Source: Clostridiaceae bacterium (GTDB lineage: Bacteria; Bacillota; Clostridia; Saccharofermentanales; UBA5734). From it: DNA of 10,603 bases. Location of the stretch: positions 1 through 10,603 of the forward strand of contig JAAYBY010000095.1 of assembly GCA_012729935.1 (NCBI GenBank). The letters are read 5' to 3'. This document shows, one piece after another, positions 6,072 to 10,603 of this stretch. The position numbers and the translations under genes are program-made. The first letter of the stretch is position 1; every line of letters starts with the position of its first letter. The notes under the pieces were generated by a model that searched no databases, was not told the origin of the DNA, and saw nothing but the letters and a program-made list of their open reading frames with translations.

Positions 6072-6695
6072 ATGTTTGTGCTCGGTATAACAGGTGGCAT
6101 CGGCTGCGGTAAAAGTACGGTGGCGGGTTTCTGCCAAGAGGCGGGACTGCCGGTTATCGATGCGGATGCATTGTCCCATCAGGTAACAGCTGCCGGAGGC
6201 TCGGCCCTGCCGGAGCTGGTTGAGTTGTTCGGTTCGGGAATCATGGATGAAGAAGGAGCCTTGAACAGGGAAAAGATGGCCCGGCTTGTTTTTCGTGATA
6301 AACGGTCGCTGGATCTGCTCAGTGAAGTCGTTCACAAACATGTGATACGGTCAATGCGCGAACAGGTTGAGACGCTTCGCGAATCGAAACAGCGGGCAGT
6401 TGTCCTTGATGTTCCGATTCCTGTTAAAGATGGTTTTCTGGATCTATGTGATCAGGTCTGGGTTGTCTGGTCTTCCGATGAAGTCAGACTTGACCGGCTG
6501 AAGCGCAGGGGGATGGAGGCGGAAGAGGTTCAAAGACGCATGGCGATGCAAATGAGCCGTGAAACCTATTTTAAAATCGCCGATCATATCATCGAGAATG
6601 ACGGTACGCTGCAAGAGTTGAAACGGGCGACCGAGGAACTCTTGATACAGGAGCTGAAAGAGCGCGGCGTCAAGATCAAACCGTTTGACTGGTGA
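6072..6695 (+). CDS. coaE: Dephospho-CoA kinase
   Basis: The 207-residue protein is the last enzyme of coenzyme A synthesis, phosphorylating the 3'-hydroxyl of dephospho-CoA with ATP in the cytoplasm. The P-loop is GGIGCGKS (8-15), followed by IDADALSHQV (29-38), where D32 is the conserved acidic residue of the substrate site. A lid region follows around RLKRRGMEAEEVQRRMAMQM and the C-terminal part IADHIIENDGTLQEL is typical of the family. The usual PLLFE or PLLVE segment reads PIPVKDG here, an unusual replacement with loss of the Glu. GGAGGA (6059-6064) lies within the last codons of polA and the gap between stop and start is 3 nt, so translation is probably coupled. In many Firmicutes mutM stands between polA and coaE; here it does not. 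Confidence 0.95.
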   Translation: MFVLGITGGIGCGKSTVAGFCQEAGLPVIDADALSHQVTAAGGSALPELVELFGSGIMDEEGALNREKMARLVFRDKRSLDLLSEVVHKHVIRSMREQVETLRESKQRAVVLDVPIPVKDGFLDLCDQVWVVWSSDEVRLDRLKRRGMEAEEVQRRMAMQMSRETYFKIADHIIENDGTLQELKRATEELLIQELKERGVKIKPFDW

Positions 6696-6704
6696 AGTCA
6701 GCGG

Positions 6705-7796
6705 TTACACGTTGAAGCGGAACAGAACGACGTCACCATCCTGCATGACATAGTCTTTTCCTTCTGAACGAATTAATCCTTTTTCACGGGCGGCTGCATG
6801 ACTGCCGCATGCCATTAAGTCCTGATAGGCGATCACTTCTGCCCGGATGAAACCACGTTCAATATCCGAATGGATTTTGCCGGCTGCTTGAGGTGCACGT
6901 GTGCCGCGCTTGATGGTCCACGCCCGGACTTCAGGTTCACCGGCAGTCAGGAACGAGATCTGGCCGAGCAGGTGATATCCGGCCCGGACAATTTTATCGA
7001 GACCGGATTCGCTCAAACCGAGATCATTGATGAATTCAAGCCGCTCCTGCGGGTCGAGGAGGGCAATTTCCTGCTCTATTCGAGCGCTGATCACAACGAC
7101 TTCTGCCGCTTCAGCAGCGGCAATGTTACGAACTGTTTGTACAGATTCAGGTTCGGGCTGATTAAGATCGTCTTCAGAGAGATTAGCCACGTACAGGACT
7201 GGTTTTGAGGTCAGTAACGCCAGCTGACGCATCCAGTCGGTTTCATCTTCATCAGCAGTTACTGTTCGGGCTGGTTTCCCGTCCGTCAGATGTGCCTGAA
7301 CTCTTTCGTAGAAGGCGACCTCTGCCAGTTTTGACTTATCGCCGCCTTTGGTCAGCTTTCGTGTTTTATCGATACGACGTTCGAGATATTCCAGATCAGA
7401 AAAGATCAGTTCAAAATTGATTGTTTCAATATCGCGTGCGGGATCCGGCTGTCCGTCAACGTGGATAATCTGGTCATCATTAAAACAGCGGACGACATGA
7501 AGAATGGCGTCAACCTCGCGTATGGTGGCCAGAAACTGGTTGCCCAGTCCTTCTCCCTTGCTGGCTCCTTTGACAAGGCCGGCAATATCGACAAAGTCGA
7601 TGGTCGCATAGGTCACTTTTTCCGGATGGTACATCTCCGCCAGTCGATCCAGGCGTTCATCCGGAACTGCCACAGAGCCGATGTTCGGATCGATCGTACA
7701 AAACGGGTAATTGGCGACAGTAGCCCCCGCACGGGTAATCGCATTAAAGAGTGTGCTTTTGCCCACATTGGGCAGTCCAACAATTCCGAGTCGCAT
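6705..7796 (-). CDS. ychF: Redox-regulated ATPase YchF (Obg-family, OLA1-type)
   Basis: The 363-residue protein has the exact usual length of YchF. G1 is GLPNVGKS (7-14), the switch II region is DIAGLVKGASKGEGLGN (70-86), and the G4 position reads NLSE (205-208) in place of NKxD, which in this family explains preference for ATP over GTP. A coiled-coil insert lies at about 133-170, and a C-terminal TGS domain (about 277-361) ends in GSHAAAREKGLIRSEGKDYV...DGDVVLFRFNV. YchF binds ribosomes and is linked to translation quality control and oxidative stress. The start is the ATG at 7796-7794, preceded by AGGAGG; a start further upstream at 7844 would lie before the promoter -10 and lacks a ribosome site. 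It is transcribed toward coaE, with 9 bp between the two stop codons. Confidence 0.96.
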   Translation of the reverse strand: MRLGIVGLPNVGKSTLFNAITRAGATVANYPFCTIDPNIGSVAVPDERLDRLAEMYHPEKVTYATIDFVDIAGLVKGASKGEGLGNQFLATIREVDAILHVVRCFNDDQIIHVDGQPDPARDIETINFELIFSDLEYLERRIDKTRKLTKGGDKSKLAEVAFYERVQAHLTDGKPARTVTADEDETDWMRQLALLTSKPVLYVANLSEDDLNQPEPESVQTVRNIAAAEAAEVVVISARIEQEIALLDPQERLEFINDLGLSESGLDKIVRAGYHLLGQISFLTAGEPEVRAWTIKRGTRAPQAAGKIHSDIERGFIRAEVIAYQDLMACGSHAAAREKGLIRSEGKDYVMQDGDVVLFRFNV

Positions 7797-7804
7797 AGCT
7801 ATAA

Positions 7805-7810
7805 CCTCCT
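7805..7810 (-). promoter_or_regulatory. Ribosome binding site fixing the ychF start
   Basis: The complement reads AGGAGG, 8 nt from the ATG at 7796. It excludes the longer in-frame reading that begins at 7844, whose extra 16 residues do not resemble YchF. Confidence 0.85.
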
Positions 7811-7826
7811 GACGGTCAGCATGGCT

Positions 7827-7855
7827 ATTATCGCAGATTCTCATTGAGCGTGCAA
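7827..7855 (-). promoter_or_regulatory. Promoter of ychF with extended -10
   Basis: On the minus strand TTGCAC (complement of 7850-7855), a 17-nt spacer and GATAAT (complement of 7827-7832) preceded by TGC form an extended -10 promoter. Transcription would start near 7820, giving a leader of about 24 nt. The 11-bp dyad CTGACGGTCAG (7809-7819) lies at the start point next to the ribosome site, and a short dyad (CGTGC-AAC-GCACG, 7849-7861) covers the -35; either could be an operator, but both are short. Confidence 0.6.
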
Positions 7856-7973
7856 CGCACGAGATGGCAGGATTTGACGGATTATGTCGTCTACTACTGA
7901 CTGTACTGCCCAGCTGATCAGATTACACTGGTGAAGACCAGCGGCATTTTCCCGAATCAGGAGGAAGAGAGCA

Positions 7974-9572
7974 GTGAAGCAGATGTGCAGCCAGATCCGA
8001 TCATGCGGTCTTCACGGACTGGATGGAATTCCAGTCGTCATTGAAGTATCCATCCTACCGGGGCTGCCAGCATTTGACATTGTCGGGCTTGGCGATTCAG
8101 CTGTCCGTGAATCAAAAGACCGAGTTCGGGCAGCGATCTGTAATTCCGGATTCACATTTCCCAAGGGACGACTGATCGCCTGCTACGCACCGGCATGGTT
8201 GAGAAAGGGCGGATCAGGATTTGACCTGCCGCTAGCTTTGGCGATTTTATCAGCGTCCGGACAAGTGCGGATGCCGGATGATGCGCCGGTCATCATCGGT
8301 GAGCTGGGCCTCAATGGCAAGGTCCGTCATGTACCTGGTGTTTTTTGTCGTGCACTTGCCTGTGTTGAGAGAAAAGACGAAATGATTATGGTGTCGCGTG
8401 ATGACGCACAGGAAGCGATGAGTATTTTACCTGAACGCACCGTCCCGGTTGCCAGTCTGGATGAGGCAGCCCATCTGGTCACACACTGGGAAAGACGCGA
8501 ACGGCTGATCCGATATCCATTTGACCGTCAGGGTCAGAACAATCACGATTTCCAGAATGATAAGCAACGGCCCGGAAAGATAACAAATCGATCGATTTGT
8601 CTTTCCGGCCAGAGTAAAGCCGTTCGTGCTTTAACATTATCTGCCGCAGGTCATCACAGTTTACTGATGCTGGGATCACCTGGATGTGGTAAAACATCAC
8701 TCGCGTCTCTCTTACCCTTGTTTTTACCACCGCTCACAGATGATGAAGCCGTTGAAGTGACACGTATATACAGTGCAGCCGGTCTCTTGCCAGAAGGTAG
8801 GGGTTTAATCAGAGAACGGCCCTTTCGTGCACCTCATCACGCGACAACTCGTGCTGCCTTGATTGGCGGCGGTGTCACGCCTGTCCCCGGTGAGGTCAGT
8901 CTGGCCCACCGGGGCGTTCTGTTTCTCGATGAACTGACTGAATTTAAGTCCGATCATCTGGATCTGATGCGGCAGCCGATGGAACTAAAAAAGATTCATC
9001 TTTCCCGTCTGCGTTACCGCATGAGTTATCCTGCAGATTTTTTACTGATCGGTGCCGCTAATCCGTGTCCGTGCGGTGCCTATTTTGAACCATCTGATAA
9101 CTGCCGCTGTTCTGAGGAGAAAATTCGCGACCACCTCGGACGGATCAGCGGACCCCTGATTGACCGGATACATCTTGCCGTCGAAATGACGAGACTGTCG
9201 GCAGATGACCTGGTGCGCAGTATTCCAGTCTGTTCATCGACATCTGACATGATTGATCCTGATGAAGTCAGGAAGCGGATCTTGATGTGCAGACAGTTGC
9301 AGCATCAACGATGTCAGGAGCAAAGAAGACCACTATGTCTGAACGGAGACACTGAAGTTCGTGATCTTGGCCGCTTTATCGAAATCGACGAAAAGCTGCT
9401 CCGTTATGCCGGACAGTCTGCCAGCCGTCTGCAAATGAGTGCGCGCAGTTACCATAACAGTCTGCGGATTGCCCGTACCATTGCGGATCTTGAGCAAAGT
9501 GTGCGCGTCAAACAGGATCATATTGATGAATCATTCCAATACAGAATTCGCTGGCCCGGATCACGAAAATGA
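7974..9572 (+). CDS. comM: ComM/YifB-family Mg-chelatase-like AAA+ ATPase
   Basis: The 532-residue protein matches the ComM (YifB) family, a hexameric helicase that extends branch migration during integration of incoming DNA in transformation. The N-terminal Lon-protease-like domain (about 1-180) contains GLPAFDIVGLGDSAVRESKDRVRAA. The AAA+ core has Walker A GSPGCGKT (234-241), RPFRAPHH, Walker B LFLDE (316-320) and the cysteine cluster NPCPCG...CRC (C365, C367, C377, C379), followed by RISGPLIDRIHL. A C-terminal helical domain ends the protein. The linker before Walker A (about residues 185-210) is longer than I expect for the family and is encoded across a large imperfect palindrome. The GTG start has AGGAGG at 7959-7964, 9 nt upstream. 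The stop overlaps the dprA start as ATGA. It is divergent from ychF, with 177 bp between the two starts. Confidence 0.94.
   Translation: MKQMCSQIRSCGLHGLDGIPVVIEVSILPGLPAFDIVGLGDSAVRESKDRVRAAICNSGFTFPKGRLIACYAPAWLRKGGSGFDLPLALAILSASGQVRMPDDAPVIIGELGLNGKVRHVPGVFCRALACVERKDEMIMVSRDDAQEAMSILPERTVPVASLDEAAHLVTHWERRERLIRYPFDRQGQNNHDFQNDKQRPGKITNRSICLSGQSKAVRALTLSAAGHHSLLMLGSPGCGKTSLASLLPLFLPPLTDDEAVEVTRIYSAAGLLPEGRGLIRERPFRAPHHATTRAALIGGGVTPVPGEVSLAHRGVLFLDELTEFKSDHLDLMRQPMELKKIHLSRLRYRMSYPADFLLIGAANPCPCGAYFEPSDNCRCSEEKIRDHLGRISGPLIDRIHLAVEMTRLSADDLVRSIPVCSSTSDMIDPDEVRKRILMCRQLQHQRCQEQRRPLCLNGDTEVRDLGRFIEIDEKLLRYAGQSASRLQMSARSYHNSLRIARTIADLEQSVRVKQDHIDESFQYRIRWPGSRK
8572..8608 (+). repeat. 37-bp imperfect palindrome within comM
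   Basis: CCGGAAAGA (8572-8580) pairs with TCTTTCCGG (8600-8608), and CAAATCGA (8584-8591) pairs with TCGATTTG (8592-8599); the left arm has a 3-nt bulge TAA (8581-8583). In an alternative register, 8583-8600 is a perfect 18-bp palindrome centred on 8591/8592. It encodes the linker between the Lon-like and AAA+ domains of ComM. The RNA would fold into a long hairpin with a GAUC tip. Confidence 0.75.
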
Positions 9573-10603
9573 GTGTTCAGTCGGGAAAGCTCCAGGCAAG
9601 TCAAATTGAAAAGATGGCTTTTTGCCTGACGGTTTCAAAGCTTATAAAAACACCGGGGACTGACCACGGCTGTCTGCGTACCCGAATCCTGAAACAGGGA
9701 TACCAGGCGTCTTTGACTGATCTGATGCCAGGTGATAATCGTTTGCCTGATCAAAGAGAAAAAGCTGAAGATTTGACTGCGCAAGGAATTTGGGCAATGT
9801 GCGCGGCGGATCCTCATTACCCATACCGTCTTAAACAGATTCGATCTTGTCCGCTTGTTCTCTACGTGCGCGGCCAGGGTAGTTGTGAATGCTGGGAACG
9901 TCCGTTAGCGATTACGGTTATCGGCACACGATCACCGACTGCATATGGGCAGGCGGTTACCCGGCGCATTGTTCCAGAATTGTGTTCAGATCACACTGTG
10001 ATTATCAGTGGCCTGGCACAGGGAATCGATGGTCTGGCTCATCAGCTGACGCTGGCTCATGATGGTATGCCGCTTGCCGTTGTTGCCCAGGGCGTCGACA
10101 TTGTGTATCCGGCAGCAAACAGGCAACTGATGGAAGAAATTGCACAAAGAGGCCTTATTATCAGCGAACATGAACCGGGAACAAAACCCAGAAGGCCTTA
10201 TTTTCCGGCGCGTAACAGAATTCTCAGCGGTCTGGCTGATGTCGTTGCCGTAATGGAGGCAGCAAGTCGCAGCGGTACTTTGATCACAGCGGGATTTGCA
10301 GCGGACCAGGGGCGTGATGTTTTCGCTGTACCGGGGAGTATTCTAATGAGAACCAGTGAAGGCTGCCATCAATTACTGAAAGAGGGTGCAGGTGTTCTGA
10401 CACAATCAGCCGATCTTCTGCCTGATAACCAGAAGCGAACCAGCAGCAGATCAATTGATTGGATTGACACAGAAACGACTTGCATACTTGACCAATCCGA
10501 AAGACAGCTGCTGCAGCAACTTGCGGGTGTTCATTGGACGGTTGAATCAATCGCGGATGAGTTTGGCTGGTCGATACGAAAAACGGAATCCTGGCTTAGC
10601 AGA
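9569..10603 (+). CDS. dprA: DNA-processing protein DprA (Smf), C-terminus cut by window edge
   Basis: An open frame of 345 codons runs to the window end without a stop. DprA binds incoming single-stranded DNA and loads RecA during transformation. The Rossmann-like core shows VIGTRSPTAYG (117-127), ISGLAQGIDGLAH (146-158), GVDIVYPAANRQL (175-187), YFPARNRILSGL (211-222) and EAASRSGTLITA (230-241), then GRDVFAVPGSI. The N-terminal 110 residues resemble a divergent SAM-like domain. The visible C-terminus (about 312-345, ERQLLQQLAG...VESIADEFGWSI) begins the winged-helix DprA_WH domain; perhaps 15-25 residues are missing. The start ATG overlaps the comM stop (ATGA), so translation is coupled and comM-dprA form one unit, likely continuing to topA as in many Firmicutes. 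The usual GTG or GCG before GVD reads VAQG here. Confidence 0.94.
   Translation, partial: MSVQSGKLQASQIEKMAFCLTVSKLIKTPGTDHGCLRTRILKQGYQASLTDLMPGDNRLPDQREKAEDLTAQGIWAMCAADPHYPYRLKQIRSCPLVLYVRGQGSCECWERPLAITVIGTRSPTAYGQAVTRRIVPELCSDHTVIISGLAQGIDGLAHQLTLAHDGMPLAVVAQGVDIVYPAANRQLMEEIAQRGLIISEHEPGTKPRRPYFPARNRILSGLADVVAVMEAASRSGTLITAGFAADQGRDVFAVPGSILMRTSEGCHQLLKEGAGVLTQSADLLPDNQKRTSSRSIDWIDTETTCILDQSERQLLQQLAGVHWTVESIADEFGWSIRKTESWLSR

Noticed and set aside
6690..6738. Inverted repeat GGTGAAGTC / GACGTCACC around the coaE-ychF junction
   Set aside because: It has a mismatch and a loop of about 30 nt without a T-run, so it is not a convincing bidirectional terminator.
7797..7844. Longer ychF start at 7844 (minus strand)
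   Set aside because: It lies upstream of the predicted -10 and start point, has no ribosome site, and adds 16 residues not found in YchF.
7461..7847. 128-codon plus-strand open frame over the 5' part of ychF
   Set aside because: It is antisense to the conserved G domain of ychF and has no recognisable protein signature.
7874..7902. Possible comM promoter with TTGACG at 7874-7879
   Set aside because: The -35 is good but no acceptable -10 hexamer lies 16-18 nt downstream; I could not place a comM promoter with confidence.
7928..7941. Hairpin CTGGT-GAAG-ACCAG in the comM leader
   Set aside because: The stem is only 5 bp and there is no clear T-run or anti-terminator partner.

Overview
The window reads as a conserved housekeeping stretch of a Bacillota (Firmicutes) chromosome, probably a Clostridia-like lineage of intermediate GC. 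The basis is the AGGAGG-type ribosome binding sites, frequent TTG/GTG starts, the polA-coaE gene pair, an ECF-transporter S component, and a DNA polymerase I with a degenerate proofreading domain. I cannot name a genus. No mobile element, CRISPR array, tRNA or rRNA is visible, and I see no clearly new multi-gene system; the most interesting signals are small non-coding or hidden structures.

Layout. At the left edge the 5' end of an AlgI/DltB-like MBOAT O-acyltransferase gene runs leftward. A 207-bp divergent region follows, holding opposed promoters and a tandem 14-bp repeat. Rightward come a metallo-beta-lactamase-fold hydrolase whose 3' end contains a terminator-like hairpin, then a tight run of five co-directional genes: an ECF-transporter S component, an ECF sigma factor, its zinc-finger membrane anti-sigma factor, polA and coaE. 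Gaps in this run are 38, 24, 4 and 3 bp, so it is probably one operon from the promoter near 1137-1166. The leftward ychF gene converges on coaE with only 9 bp between stop codons. Divergent from ychF are comM and dprA, which overlap by ATGA; dprA runs off the right edge.

How the genes fit together. polA and coaE are often neighbours in Firmicutes; here mutM, common between them, is missing, and a stress-type sigma/anti-sigma pair sits directly upstream, with a hairpin about 45 nt before polA. This suggests, without proving, that DNA repair polymerase and coenzyme A synthesis share transcription with an envelope-sensing regulator. comM and dprA form the usual DNA-uptake/recombination pair. 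Two genes cut by the window edges (MBOAT at 1-205, dprA at 9569-10603) were read directly from the sequence.
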